NCBI GenBank assembly: GCA_012026885.1
Contig: VEPL01000025.1
Coordinates: 544,595-608,594, forward strand
Length of the DNA stretch: 64,000 nucleotides
Source of the DNA: Betaproteobacteria bacterium
GTDB lineage: Bacteria > Pseudomonadota > Gammaproteobacteria > Burkholderiales > Rhodocyclaceae
Direction of reading: 5' to 3'
This document shows positions 30,437 through 40,222 of the stretch, one piece after another. The notes under the pieces were generated by a model that worked only from the letters and a program-made list of their open reading frames with translations, was not told the DNA's origin and made no database searches. The first letter of the stretch is position 1; each line of letters starts with the position of its first letter. The translations under genes were made by a program, and so were the position numbers.

Positions 30437-31668
30437 GCGGATTCGCTCCTGTTTGCCAGCTTCTGCACGATCAACGCCCCGACCATGTCGCCCTCGACAT
30501 TGACGGCAGTGCGCGTCGTGTCGAGGATCCTGTCGATCGGCAATAATATGGCGATGGCCTCGGTCGGCAGGCCGACTGATTCGAGCACCAGCACCATCGA
30601 CAGCATGCCGACGCTGGGGATGCCGGGTGCGCCGATGGCGCCGAGCATGGCGACGAAGAAGATGGTCATCTGGCTGGCGATGTCCAGTTCGATGCCAGCC
30701 AGGCGGGCGACGAAGAGTGCCGCGGCGGCCTCGTAGAGCGCCGTGCCGTCCATGTTGACGGTGGCGCCGAGCGGCACGACGAAGCTGGCGACATCCTTCT
30801 TCACGTGCAGGTGCTGCTCGGTGCAGCGTAGCGTGACCGGCAGCGTCGCTGCGCTGGAACTGGTGACGAAGGCGGTCAGCAGCGCCTCGCGCGCGCCCTT
30901 GAAGAAGGCGAGCGGCGACATGCGTGTGAATAGCCAGAGGATGGCCGGCAGCACGATCAGTCCATGGAACAGCGTGGTGCCGGTGACCACCACGATGAAG
31001 TGGCCGAGGCTGCCGAGCAGGGCGGCGTTCTGCGTCGCGACCAGTTGCGCGAGCAGGGCCGCCAGGCCGAGCGGGGCGAGGTGCATGATCCAGCCGACGA
31101 TGCGCAGGCAGAGTTCCTGCAGTTCCTCGATCAGCGTGCGGATCTGGCGGTAGCGCTCGCCGCCGACGACCAGCGCGATGCCGAGAAAGAGCGCGACCAT
31201 GACGATGGCGAGGATCTCGCCCTGGGCCAGCGCCTTGAACGGGTTCTGGAACAGCCCGCGCAGGAACTGGGCGATGTAGTCGGGCAGCGGCATCTGCCGG
31301 GCCTGGTGGTTGCGCGTGGCCTCGGCGAACATCTCCAGCTGCAGCCCTTCTCCCGGGCGGAAAATGTTTGCCGCCCCGAAGCCGATCAGGATGGCGATAC
31401 CCATCGTCGTGAAGAAAAAAACGAGCGTGGTCGTCCATACGCGATGCATCTGCCCGTGCGCGCGCAGGTTGGCGACGCCGGTGACGATCGAGGCGAAGAC
31501 CAGCGGCACCAGCACCATGCGCAGCAGGTCGAGGAACAGGTTGCCGGCCATTTTCGCGCCGTAGAGCGTCCACGTCGCGGCCGGGGTGCCGGCGGCGCCG
31601 GTCAGCCAGAAGCCGGCCGCGATGCCGATGGCGCAGCCGATCAGGATGCGGGTATTGAGCGAGGGCAT
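30433..31668 (-). CDS. dicarboxylate/amino acid:cation symporter
   Basis: AFVTSSSAATLPVTLRC, VPLGATVNMDGTALYEA, GAPGIPSVGMLSMVLVLESVGLP. Confidence 0.93.
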   Translation of the reverse strand: MPSLNTRILIGCAIGIAAGFWLTGAAGTPAATWTLYGAKMAGNLFLDLLRMVLVPLVFASIVTGVANLRAHGQMHRVWTTTLVFFFTTMGIAILIGFGAANIFRPGEGLQLEMFAEATRNHQARQMPLPDYIAQFLRGLFQNPFKALAQGEILAIVMVALFLGIALVVGGERYRQIRTLIEELQELCLRIVGWIMHLAPLGLAALLAQLVATQNAALLGSLGHFIVVVTGTTLFHGLIVLPAILWLFTRMSPLAFFKGAREALLTAFVTSSSAATLPVTLRCTEQHLHVKKDVASFVVPLGATVNMDGTALYEAAAALFVARLAGIELDIASQMTIFFVAMLGAIGAPGIPSVGMLSMVLVLESVGLPTEAIAILLPIDRILDTTRTAVNVEGDMVGALIVQKLANRSESA

Positions 31669-31755
31669 GGGGCTGGGCGGGTTGGCGATGGCAGATGCAG
31701 GATTCTAGCCGCTGCGGGATGTGGCATCATGCGCTCATCCCGGGCCGAGGTGAAA

Positions 31756-32109
31756 ATGGGCGATTTCGAGGCGTTGACCGCGGCAGTGCGAGAGTTTCGC
31801 GACGCGCGCGACTGGCGGCAGTTCCACACGCTGAAGAACCTGATCGTCTCGCTCAACCTCGAGGCGGGCGAACTGCTCGAGCTGACGCAATGGAAGAGCG
31901 ATGCCGAGATCGAGGCGCTGCCCGCCCAGCCGGTTGCCGCCGAAGCCCTGCGCGACGAGTGCGCCGATATCCTGCTCTACCTGCTGCTGGTGGCCGATGC
32001 CGCCCAGTTTGACCTGGCCGCGGCGGCGCAGGCAAAGCTGGCCAAGAATGCCGCCCGGTACCCCGTCGACAAGGCGCGGGGCTCGCGGGCAAAATACAGC
32101 GAACTGTGA
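31756..32109 (+). CDS. MazG-like nucleotide pyrophosphohydrolase
   Basis: NLIVSLNLEAGELLELTQW and DECADILLYLLLVAD. Confidence 0.88.
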   Translation: MGDFEALTAAVREFRDARDWRQFHTLKNLIVSLNLEAGELLELTQWKSDAEIEALPAQPVAAEALRDECADILLYLLLVADAAQFDLAAAAQAKLAKNAARYPVDKARGSRAKYSEL

Positions 32110-32173
32110 GGGCGGAACTCCGGGGTCGCAGCCGGCGTCATAGCCCCGTCAACGTCATCGAGGTGATCGCGGC

Positions 32174-32401
32174 GTGAAGATCTTCAATCCCGGACTGCTC
32201 GGCCCCGGCATAGTCGTTAATGGCGTCAGCCTGGTGCTGCGCCGCTTCCACGGCGGCTACCGCATCTTCGTCAATCACCAGCCGTGCACCGTATTGCCCT
32301 ACGGCGGCTACGTGGCCAACCTCAACGAGGCCAGCCACGTCGTGGAACGTTACCGCTTCAAGATCATCAGCTTTGCCGAAAGGGCTGCCGGGCTCAACTG
32401 A
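32174..32401 (+). CDS. small hypothetical protein
   Basis: 75-aa ORF, not overlapping neighbours; alternative frame nearby. Confidence 0.5.
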   Translation: MKIFNPGLLGPGIVVNGVSLVLRRFHGGYRIFVNHQPCTVLPYGGYVANLNEASHVVERYRFKIISFAERAAGLN

Positions 32402-32406
32402 TTTTC

Positions 32407-33252
32407 TCAGTTCGACCGACTCACCAGGGTGTGGTGTGCTCCCGTGTCTTGCGCGAGCAGTGCGGCGAGCGTCGGCAGGGTCTCGTTCAGCGTCTTTTCC
32501 AGAGTCCACGGCGGGTTGATGACGAACATGCCGCTGCCGTGCATGCCGAAGCCGTCGCGGGCGGGTGCGCGCACGCTCAACGTTACGTCGAGCCAGCTCG
32601 CCGCGCCCAGGTTCTTCAGGCGCTCCGGCAGCTGGCGCGCCTCGGGTTTGGCCAGCAGCGGATACCAGACCGCGTAGGTGCCGGTGGCGAAGCGCTTCAG
32701 GGCATCCTGCAGCGAGTGGACCACTGCCGTGTAGTCACCGCGGGTCTCGTAGGAGGGGTCTATGCGACCGCGGGCCCGGCGTGGCGGCGGTGGCAGGATG
32801 CCCTTGAGGCCGGCGAAGCCGTCGCCGGCCGTGACCACAACCTGACGGCCGGCGCCGGCGAAGCATTCCTGCAGCAGCCGGGTGTCGGTACTGTGCATCT
32901 CGAAGAGGCGCAGGCGGTCGCCTTCGCGCAGCAGGCAGCGGGCGATCCACGGTGAACCCGGGTAATGGCGCAGGCGGCCATCGGGGTTCAGCGATTTCAC
33001 CTGTTCCAGGTAGTCGACCGCAGCCGGCGGCAGGTCGGCGCAGTCCCACAGGCGGCCGATGCCGTCGCGCCATTCGCCGAGCTTCTGCGCATGGTCGGAC
33101 TCGAGCGCGTAACGCCCGGCGCCGGCATGGGTGTCGATGATCCAGAACGGCGCCGGCTTGGTCGCCAGGTGGCGGCCGATGGCGACCAGGACCAGATGCT
33201 TGAGGACATCCGCGTGGTTGCCGGCATGGAAGGCGTGGCGGTAGCTGAGCAT
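32407..33252 (-). CDS. rlmJ: 23S rRNA (adenine(2030)-N6)-methyltransferase RlmJ
   Basis: MLSYRHAFHAGNHADVLKHLVL, RIDPSYETRGDY, MHGSGMFVINPPW. Confidence 0.94.
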   Translation of the reverse strand: MLSYRHAFHAGNHADVLKHLVLVAIGRHLATKPAPFWIIDTHAGAGRYALESDHAQKLGEWRDGIGRLWDCADLPPAAVDYLEQVKSLNPDGRLRHYPGSPWIARCLLREGDRLRLFEMHSTDTRLLQECFAGAGRQVVVTAGDGFAGLKGILPPPPRRARGRIDPSYETRGDYTAVVHSLQDALKRFATGTYAVWYPLLAKPEARQLPERLKNLGAASWLDVTLSVRAPARDGFGMHGSGMFVINPPWTLEKTLNETLPTLAALLAQDTGAHHTLVSRSN

Positions 33253-33261
33253 CGGCGTCGG

Positions 33262-34785
33262 TCAGGACGCCAGCGGAATCAGCGCGTAGAACTCCATCCC
33301 GTCGGAGGATTCGATGCGGCGGCCGACCTGGACCTCGGTGGCGGTACCCGCCACGTCCAGTTGCAGGCGCAGGCCGCTGGCCACGTGGCCGGGGCGGGCG
33401 ATCAGGCCCGGGCGGTTGCCGAAGGCCGGCAGCCGGTGCATGTAGATGCCGCGGCGGATTTCCCCCTGGGCCGGCAGTTCCACCACCGACACCTGCGGCG
33501 ACAGGGCCTGCAGGCCGAGTTCGAGGCGCCCCTTGTCGTCGGTCGAGATGCGGCGGACGACGCAGACATGGAGGCGGCTCGATTCGCGCGGATGCAGCGC
33601 GACGATGTTGCCGACCCCGGTCAGCCACTTGTCGCCTTGCAGGAAGCGGACGAGGAAGCCGTCAGGGCTCTGGTCGAGCAGCGACCACTCGCTGGTGCGC
33701 AGGTTGGCCGCCCGCTGCATCTGGGCAACGTCGGCCGCGCGCCGCGTATGAGCATTGATGTCGATGAAGGCGATGACGTCAGAAATGCCGCCGACCAGGT
33801 CGGCACGCGGGCGGAAGCGTTTGCGATGGAAGCGGCGCGTCGATTTGCCACCGATCGCCACGTGCAGCGCGTGCAGGATTTCCTGCGGGTAATCGAGCGG
33901 CAGTTCAGGCGGCACGCCGGGGTCGATGCTCTGCGACCTGGCGAGGGCATCGAGCACGCCGTTGCAGTCGACGATGAAGCCGTCGAAAACCGGTGTCCCC
34001 TTCGGCATTCGGAAAACCGGATTGCCCGGCTCGCCCTTCTCGGGGTCGACGAGGAAGCAGGCGCTGCCACTGCCCTGGGTATTGAGGTCAGGCATGAGTT
34101 CGGTGATGCGCGCGTACTGGGCCAGGCGACCGGTGCAGGCGACGGCGGCAGGGAGATTGTTGCGCGGCAACTTGCCCGGGTCGAGGTAGGCGCAGAGCAG
34201 GGCGCCCAGGTAGTAGCGCTCGATCCGTGCGACTTCTTCGCGCGGTGCGTGGTCCTGGAGCTGGCGGGCCATCTGGTAGAGCTCGTGCATCAACAGCCAG
34301 GCCGATGAAGACGGCTTCGAATAGGTGCGGTAGGCCAGATGTTGGCGGCGGGCGATCAGGATGATGCCGCGCCGGATGGCACGCAACGCGAGGCGCCGTT
34401 GCTCGGCACTGCGACCGCCATCGATGAGGTCACGCGCGACGCGGTGGTAGCCGTTTGCCAGGCCCTTGAGCAAGTTGTCGGCAGCCAGCGCCGACGTGCT
34501 GGCAGGCAGCGGCAGCGGCAGGTTCGAGAAATCCACATGGCGCTCGAGAACAGGCAGCGCCTTGTCGGCCTGCGCCCGGGCATCCTCGAGCAGCTTGAAA
34601 CGCTCGTCCGGCCGCGGCTTGCGACCGATCGCCGGCAGGATATGGCCGGTCAGTTCCATCGCCGTTTCGTAGGGCGACAGCCCGGCCGTCGAATCGAGCT
34701 GCTCGCGCACGTCGGCCGTCTCCTGCCGATCGGGCGGTTGGCCGAAGGGATTAAGGTTGCGGAGGAGGCGAAGGGCCGATTTCAT
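33262..34785 (-). CDS. hypothetical protein, possible PilZ-like C-terminal region
   Basis: long ORF with coherent protein; DQSPDGF resembles the PilZ D/NxSxxG motif. Confidence 0.6.
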   Translation of the reverse strand: MKSALRLLRNLNPFGQPPDRQETADVREQLDSTAGLSPYETAMELTGHILPAIGRKPRPDERFKLLEDARAQADKALPVLERHVDFSNLPLPLPASTSALAADNLLKGLANGYHRVARDLIDGGRSAEQRRLALRAIRRGIILIARRQHLAYRTYSKPSSSAWLLMHELYQMARQLQDHAPREEVARIERYYLGALLCAYLDPGKLPRNNLPAAVACTGRLAQYARITELMPDLNTQGSGSACFLVDPEKGEPGNPVFRMPKGTPVFDGFIVDCNGVLDALARSQSIDPGVPPELPLDYPQEILHALHVAIGGKSTRRFHRKRFRPRADLVGGISDVIAFIDINAHTRRAADVAQMQRAANLRTSEWSLLDQSPDGFLVRFLQGDKWLTGVGNIVALHPRESSRLHVCVVRRISTDDKGRLELGLQALSPQVSVVELPAQGEIRRGIYMHRLPAFGNRPGLIARPGHVASGLRLQLDVAGTATEVQVGRRIESSDGMEFYALIPLAS

Positions 34786-34875
34786 GGCACGGAATTGGAC
34801 ACAGTGGGGCGAATTATCCCCCAGACAGCACGTTCCGATTCGTGGCATCTTTCACGCTTGCGTATACTTCCTCGC

Positions 34876-35217
34876 ATGGACTGGATCGAATTGCTGTTCC
34901 TCGCGCTGCTCGCCGGTGGCGTCTGGCTTTGGCTGGACAGCATCGGCGCCCGCGAGGCGGGCGTGCAGGCTGCCCGCAAGGCCTGTGCCGATGAAGGCCT
35001 GCTTTTCCTCGACGACACCGTGGCGATCCGCTCGCTGCGCCCGGCCCGCGACGACGAGGGGCGCCTGCGCCTGCGCCGCGTCTACGCCTTCGAATACAGC
35101 GATACCGGCGACAACCGGCGTTCCGGTAGCGTCACGCTGCTCGGGCGCATCGTCGAGTACCTGCATGTCCGCCCGCAACTCTACGTGGTGCCCAAGCCCG
35201 ATGAAACCTGCCATTGA
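34876..35217 (+). CDS. DUF3301-like membrane-anchored protein
   Basis: MDWIELLFLALLAGGVWLWLDSIGAREAGVQAARKACADEGLLFLDDTVA...RRVYAFEYSDTG. Confidence 0.75.
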   Translation: MDWIELLFLALLAGGVWLWLDSIGAREAGVQAARKACADEGLLFLDDTVAIRSLRPARDDEGRLRLRRVYAFEYSDTGDNRRSGSVTLLGRIVEYLHVRPQLYVVPKPDETCH

Positions 35218-36049
35218 ACCGATCGATTTTCGCGGCCTTGCCGCCTGGCGCCTGCATGGCCCGCGCGGCGCCAGCGCCGTCGTCTCACGCCTGGGTGGCC
35301 AGGTCCTTTCCTGGATCACGCCGGACGGGCGCGAACGCCTGTTCCTCTCCGGGCGCGCGGTGCTCGACGGCAGCGCGCCGATCCGCGGCGGCATCCCGGT
35401 CTGCTTTCCACAGTTTGCCGCGCAAGGCAGCCTGCCCAAACACGGTTTCGTGCGCACCCGCCCGTGGGACGAGGCCGCTGCCCGCGCCGGCGACGGCTAT
35501 GCCCTGCTGACGCTCGCCACCGCCGATGACGAAGCAACCCGCGCGCTGTGGCCGCACGCCTTCCGCCTCGAACTGACGGTGATGCTCGAAGCCGACCGCC
35601 TCGACCTCGAACTCTGCGTGACCAATCCGGGCGAAGCCCCGCTGGCCTTCACCGGCGCCCTGCACACCTACCTGCGCACCGTCCAGGTCGAAGACGCGGC
35701 GCTGGAAGGCCTCTACGGCTTTTCCTACATCGACGCGACCGCCGGCGGCCGGCGCGTGCGCGAAACCGGCACCGAAATCGCGGTCGACCGCGAGACGGAC
35801 CGCATTTACTGCGGCGTCAGCCGACCGCAACTCCTCAAGGCCGGCAACCTCAGCCTCGGCATCCAGGCGCAGGGCTTCCCGGATGTCGTCGTCTGGAACC
35901 CCTGGGTCGAGCGCTGCGCCGCCCTCGCCGACATGCCGCCAGACGGCTGGCGCCACATGCTCTGCGTCGAAGCCGCCGCTGCCGAGCAGCCGGTGACCGT
36001 AGCGCCCGGCGAAGAATGGGCGGGGCGGCAGACGCTGGTGGCGGTTTAG
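35201..36049 (+). CDS. D-hexose-6-phosphate mutarotase / aldose 1-epimerase family
   Basis: PIRGGIPVCFPQF...LPKHGFVRTRPW, ALHTYLR, VVWNPW. Confidence 0.9.
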   Translation: MKPAIEPIDFRGLAAWRLHGPRGASAVVSRLGGQVLSWITPDGRERLFLSGRAVLDGSAPIRGGIPVCFPQFAAQGSLPKHGFVRTRPWDEAAARAGDGYALLTLATADDEATRALWPHAFRLELTVMLEADRLDLELCVTNPGEAPLAFTGALHTYLRTVQVEDAALEGLYGFSYIDATAGGRRVRETGTEIAVDRETDRIYCGVSRPQLLKAGNLSLGIQAQGFPDVVVWNPWVERCAALADMPPDGWRHMLCVEAAAAEQPVTVAPGEEWAGRQTLVAV

Positions 36050-36202
36050 CAGGTTGCTGTACCGGGCGACCATGCGAATTGCGTTGATGATTTCGCTGTA
36101 TCCCGAGTTTTGCACTCCAGCCTGACCTGCGTCCTTTCAAATCGGATTGACATCGAAACGTTCGATCGTCCTGTCTTCAATACTTCGTGAGGTCCCGTAC
36201 CG

Positions 36203-36967
36203 ATGAACAAGGAAAGCTTGATATGCCCTGTTTGCAGAGGAAGGGGTTCACTGCTGGATGTGGTGGATTTGAACAAGTCCTGCGAAGAACCACGCGGCAA
36301 GTTCCTGCCGCTCGCCGGAGTCCCTGTCTACTATGCACAGTGCGGCAATTGCGGTTTTTGCTGGGCTCCGGAAATATGCAAATGGCCGATGGGCAAGTTC
36401 GAGGAATTGATTTACAACGATGACTATGTTTCGGTGGATCCGGACTATCTGGAAAAGAGACCGAATGTAAATGCCAATAATTTGCGCTCGATGTTTCCGA
36501 GTTTGCCAGCGCATCTAAGGCATCTTGATTATGGCGGCGGCAACGGCCTTCTCGCCAGGTTACTGCGCGAATCGAGCTGGAATTCTGTCTCGTTCGATCC
36601 ATTTGCGGATCGAGACATTGCGTTGACGTCGCTCGGAAATTTTGACCTGATTACTGCATTTGAGGTATTCGAGCATGTTCCCGATGTGCAAAGCTTGGTA
36701 GCGGACCTGCGTTCGGTGCTTTCCAAAGATGGCCTGGTGCTGTTTTCTACCTTGCTTTCGGATGGAAACATCGTTCCGAATCAGAGATTGGCCTGGTGGT
36801 ATGCCTCTCCCCGCAACGGACATATCAGTCTGTTTTCAAGAAGATCACTGGCGAGGCTTGCCCAGGATAATGGTTTTGTCTTTGGCAGCTTCTCCAGCGG
36901 CTTTCATGCTTTTTTCAGAAACGTGCCTCAGTGGGCTGGCCATATCATCCGAGCGGGCCAGGATTAG
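36203..36967 (+). CDS. class I SAM-dependent methyltransferase with N-terminal Cys motifs
   Basis: CPVCRGRG and CGNCGFCW, HLDYGGGNGLLARLL, FDLITAFEVFEHVPD; visibly AT-richer than neighbours. Confidence 0.8.
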   Translation: MNKESLICPVCRGRGSLLDVVDLNKSCEEPRGKFLPLAGVPVYYAQCGNCGFCWAPEICKWPMGKFEELIYNDDYVSVDPDYLEKRPNVNANNLRSMFPSLPAHLRHLDYGGGNGLLARLLRESSWNSVSFDPFADRDIALTSLGNFDLITAFEVFEHVPDVQSLVADLRSVLSKDGLVLFSTLLSDGNIVPNQRLAWWYASPRNGHISLFSRRSLARLAQDNGFVFGSFSSGFHAFFRNVPQWAGHIIRAGQD

Positions 36968-37018
36968 ACTTTCCTCGGCCAGCGTGCGCTTGAGCGTGTC
37001 GATGGCGCATTGGACCAG
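36962..37018 (-). pseudogene. short cusA-like gene fragment
   Basis: 51 of 57 positions match 39181-39237 inside cusA by eye; minus strand AIDTLKRTLAEESLI. Confidence 0.7.
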
Positions 37019-37089
37019 GCCACGGGGCGATTCAGGCAGGCTGCCGTTACAGTCCGCTGCCATTGACCGATGATGTCGCTTCCGGCCGA

Positions 37090-40000
37090 TTACCCCAGGT
37101 CCCGCCCTTTGATCCACGCATAGATCGCCGGGATCACGGCCAGCGTCAGGACGGTCGACGAGATCATGCCGCCGACCATGGGGGCGGCGATCCGGCTCAT
37201 GACTTCCGAACCGGTGCCGGTGCCCCAGAGGATGGGCAGCAGGCCGGCCATGATTGCGGTGACCGTCATCATCTTGGGGCGCACGCGCTCGACGGCGCCT
37301 TCCATGATCGCGGCGTAGAGGTCGGCCGGTTGCGGTCGACGGCCCGCGGACGCGCATTTTGCCTGTACCGCCGTCCACGCATGGTCGAGGTAGATCAGCA
37401 TGACCACGCCGGTTTCGGCGGCCACCCCGGCCAGCGCGATGAAGCCGATGGCGGCGGCGACCGACAGGTTGTAGCCGAGCCACCACATCAGCCAGATGCC
37501 GCCGACCAGCGCGAAGGGCACCGAGAGCATGACGATCAGCGTCTCGGTGATGCGCCGGAAATTGAGGTAGAGCAGCAGGAAGATGATCAGCAGCGTGATC
37601 GGGACGACGACTTTCAGTTTCTCGGTGGCGCGCTCCATGTATTCGAACTGGCCGCTCCAGGTGACGTAGGTGCCGGGGCTGAATTTCACCTTTTCGTTGA
37701 CTGCCTTGCGCGCCTCGGCGACGTAGGAACCGATGTCGCGGTCGCGGATATCGACGTAAATGTAGGCCGAGAGCAGCGCGTTCTCGGTGCGGATGGCGGG
37801 CGCGCCGGTGCTGATCTTCACTTCAGCCAGCTGGCCGAGCGGCACCATGCTCGTGACGCCGCCCATCTCGCCGGGCAGCGGCACCAGGACCTCGCGGGCA
37901 ATGGTCTGCGGGTCGCCGCGCAATTCGCGCGGGTAGCGCACCGTGACGCCGAAGCGTTCGCGGCCTTCGACCGTGGTGGTGACCATTTCGCCGCCAAGCG
38001 CGGCGGCGACGACGTCCATCAATTCGCCGACACCGAGGCCGTAGCGCGCCAGCGCGACCCGGTCGGGCACGATGTCGAGGTAGAAGCCGCCGGTGATGCG
38101 CTCGGCGAAGGCGCTGCTGGTACCCGGCACGGCCTTGATGACGCTCTCGATTTCCTTGGCCAGGCGCTCCATTTCGCCGAGGTCCTTGCCGAATACCTTG
38201 ATGCCGATCGGCGTGCGGATGCCGGTCGACAGCATGTCGATGCGCGCCTTGATCGGCATCGTCCACGAATTGGCGACGCCGGGGAACTGGAGCGCCTTGT
38301 CGAGTTCGGCGATCAGCTTGTCGGTGGTCATGCCCGGCCGCCATTCGGATTCCGGCTTCAGGTTGATCACCGTCTCGAACATTTCCAGCGGCGCCGGGTC
38401 TGTCGCCGTCTGCGCCCGGCCGGCCTTGCCGAACACCGACGCGACCTCTGGGAAGCTCTTGATGATCTTGTTCTGCGTCTGCAGCAGTTCGGCCGCCTTG
38501 GTCACCGACAGGCCGGGCAGCGTGGTCGGCATGTAGAACAGCGTGCCCTCGTTGAGGGTCGGCATGAATTCGCTGCCCAGGCGGCTGGCCGGGAAGACAG
38601 TGATCGCCATGCCGATCAGCGCGGCGACGATGGTCGCCTTCTTCCATTGCATGACCCAGGCGATGATCGGCCGGTACAGGCGGATCAGCACGCGGTTGAC
38701 CGGATTTTGCGCCTCCGGCTTGATGGTGCCGCGAATGAACAGCAGCATCAGCACCGGCACCAGTGTCACCGACAGGAAGGCGGCGGCGGCCATGGCGAAG
38801 GTCTTGGTCCACGCCAGCGGTGCGAACAGCCGGCCTTCCTGCGCTTCCAGCGTGAACACCGGCAGGAAGGAAACCGTGATGATGAGCAGGCTGAAAAAGA
38901 GCGCCGGGCCGACTTCCTTGCACGCCGCGATCATCGCCTCGCTGCGTGACTCGCCCGGCTGCAGGCGTTCGAGATGCTTGTGGGCGTTCTCGATCATCAC
39001 GATGGCCGCGTCGATCATCGCCCCGACGGCGATGGCGATCCCCCCCAGGCTCATGATGTTGGAGTTGATGCCGAGCGCGCGCATGCCGATGAAGGCGGCG
39101 AGGATGCCGACCGGCAGCATGATGATGGCGACCAGTGCCGAGCGCAGGTGGAGCAGGAAGACGATGCAGACCAGTGCGACGATCAGGCTTTCCTCGGCCA
39201 GCGTGCGCTTCAGCGTGTCGATGGCGCGGTGGATCAGCTCCGAACGGTCGTAGACGGTCTCGATGCTGACCCCTTCCGGCAGGCCGGCGCTGATTTCATC
39301 GACCTTGGCCTTCAGATTGTGGATCACTTCCAGCGCGTTCTGACCGTAGCGTGCCATGGCGATGCCGGAGACCACCTCGCCTTCGCCATTCAGCTCGGTG
39401 ATGCCGCGCCGCTCATCGGCGACCAGCTCGACGCGGCCGATGTCGGCGACGCGCACCGGCGTGCCGTTCTGCGCCTTGACGACCAGGTTGGCGATGTCCA
39501 CGGTGCCGCGCAGGTAGCCGCGGCCACGCACCATGTACTCGGTCTCGGCCATCTCCAGCGTGCGCCCGCCGACGTCGCGGTTGGAATTGCGGATCACCTC
39601 GGCGACGCGCATCAGCGGTATGCCGTAGGCGCGCAACTTCACCGGATCGACGGTGACCTGGTATTGCTGGACGAAGCCGCCGATGCTCGCTACCTCCGCG
39701 ACGCCATGGGCCTTGGCCAGCTGGTAGCGCAGGTACCAGTCCTGCAGCGTGCGCAGCTCGGCCAGGGTTTTATCCTTGGCCAGTACCGCGTACTGGTATA
39801 CCCAGCCGACCCCGGTCGCATCCGGGCCGAGGGTCGGCGTCACGCCTTTAGGCAACTTGCCGGAAACCGAATTGACGTATTCCAGCACGCGTGAGCGGGC
39901 CCAGTAAATGTCGGTGCCGTCCTCGAAAATGACATAGACGAAGGACGCGCCGAAATAAGAGAAGCCGCGCACGACCTTGGATTTCGGCACCGTGAGCAGC

Positions 40001-40215
40001 GCGGTGGTCAGCGGGTAGGTGACCTGGTCTTCGACCACCTGCGGCGCCTGGCCGGGGAATTCGGTGTACAGGATGACCTGCACGTCGGAAAGGTCGGGGA
40101 TGGCGTCGAGTGGCGTCCTGAGCACCGCGCCGATGCCGGCGATGGTGATGAACAGCGTAGCCAGCAGGACCAGGAAGCGGTTGCGCGCCGACCAGTCGAT
40201 CAGGGTGTTGAGCAT
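37090..40215 (-). CDS. cusA: heavy-metal RND efflux permease, CusA/CzcA family
   Basis: IPDLSDVQVILYTEFPGQAPQVVEDQVTYPLTTALLTVPKSKVVRGFSYFG; GGIAIAVGAMIDAAIVMIENAHKHLE. Confidence 0.94.
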   Translation of the reverse strand: MLNTLIDWSARNRFLVLLATLFITIAGIGAVLRTPLDAIPDLSDVQVILYTEFPGQAPQVVEDQVTYPLTTALLTVPKSKVVRGFSYFGASFVYVIFEDGTDIYWARSRVLEYVNSVSGKLPKGVTPTLGPDATGVGWVYQYAVLAKDKTLAELRTLQDWYLRYQLAKAHGVAEVASIGGFVQQYQVTVDPVKLRAYGIPLMRVAEVIRNSNRDVGGRTLEMAETEYMVRGRGYLRGTVDIANLVVKAQNGTPVRVADIGRVELVADERRGITELNGEGEVVSGIAMARYGQNALEVIHNLKAKVDEISAGLPEGVSIETVYDRSELIHRAIDTLKRTLAEESLIVALVCIVFLLHLRSALVAIIMLPVGILAAFIGMRALGINSNIMSLGGIAIAVGAMIDAAIVMIENAHKHLERLQPGESRSEAMIAACKEVGPALFFSLLIITVSFLPVFTLEAQEGRLFAPLAWTKTFAMAAAAFLSVTLVPVLMLLFIRGTIKPEAQNPVNRVLIRLYRPIIAWVMQWKKATIVAALIGMAITVFPASRLGSEFMPTLNEGTLFYMPTTLPGLSVTKAAELLQTQNKIIKSFPEVASVFGKAGRAQTATDPAPLEMFETVINLKPESEWRPGMTTDKLIAELDKALQFPGVANSWTMPIKARIDMLSTGIRTPIGIKVFGKDLGEMERLAKEIESVIKAVPGTSSAFAERITGGFYLDIVPDRVALARYGLGVGELMDVVAAALGGEMVTTTVEGRERFGVTVRYPRELRGDPQTIAREVLVPLPGEMGGVTSMVPLGQLAEVKISTGAPAIRTENALLSAYIYVDIRDRDIGSYVAEARKAVNEKVKFSPGTYVTWSGQFEYMERATEKLKVVVPITLLIIFLLLYLNFRRITETLIVMLSVPFALVGGIWLMWWLGYNLSVAAAIGFIALAGVAAETGVVMLIYLDHAWTAVQAKCASAGRRPQPADLYAAIMEGAVERVRPKMMTVTAIMAGLLPILWGTGTGSEVMSRIAAPMVGGMISSTVLTLAVIPAIYAWIKGRDLG

Positions 40216-40222
40216 GGCCGCC

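Noticed and set aside
37063-38949. 628-aa plus-strand ORF opposite cusA
   Set aside because: Antisense frame rich in Arg, Asp and His; cusA is unambiguous on the other strand.
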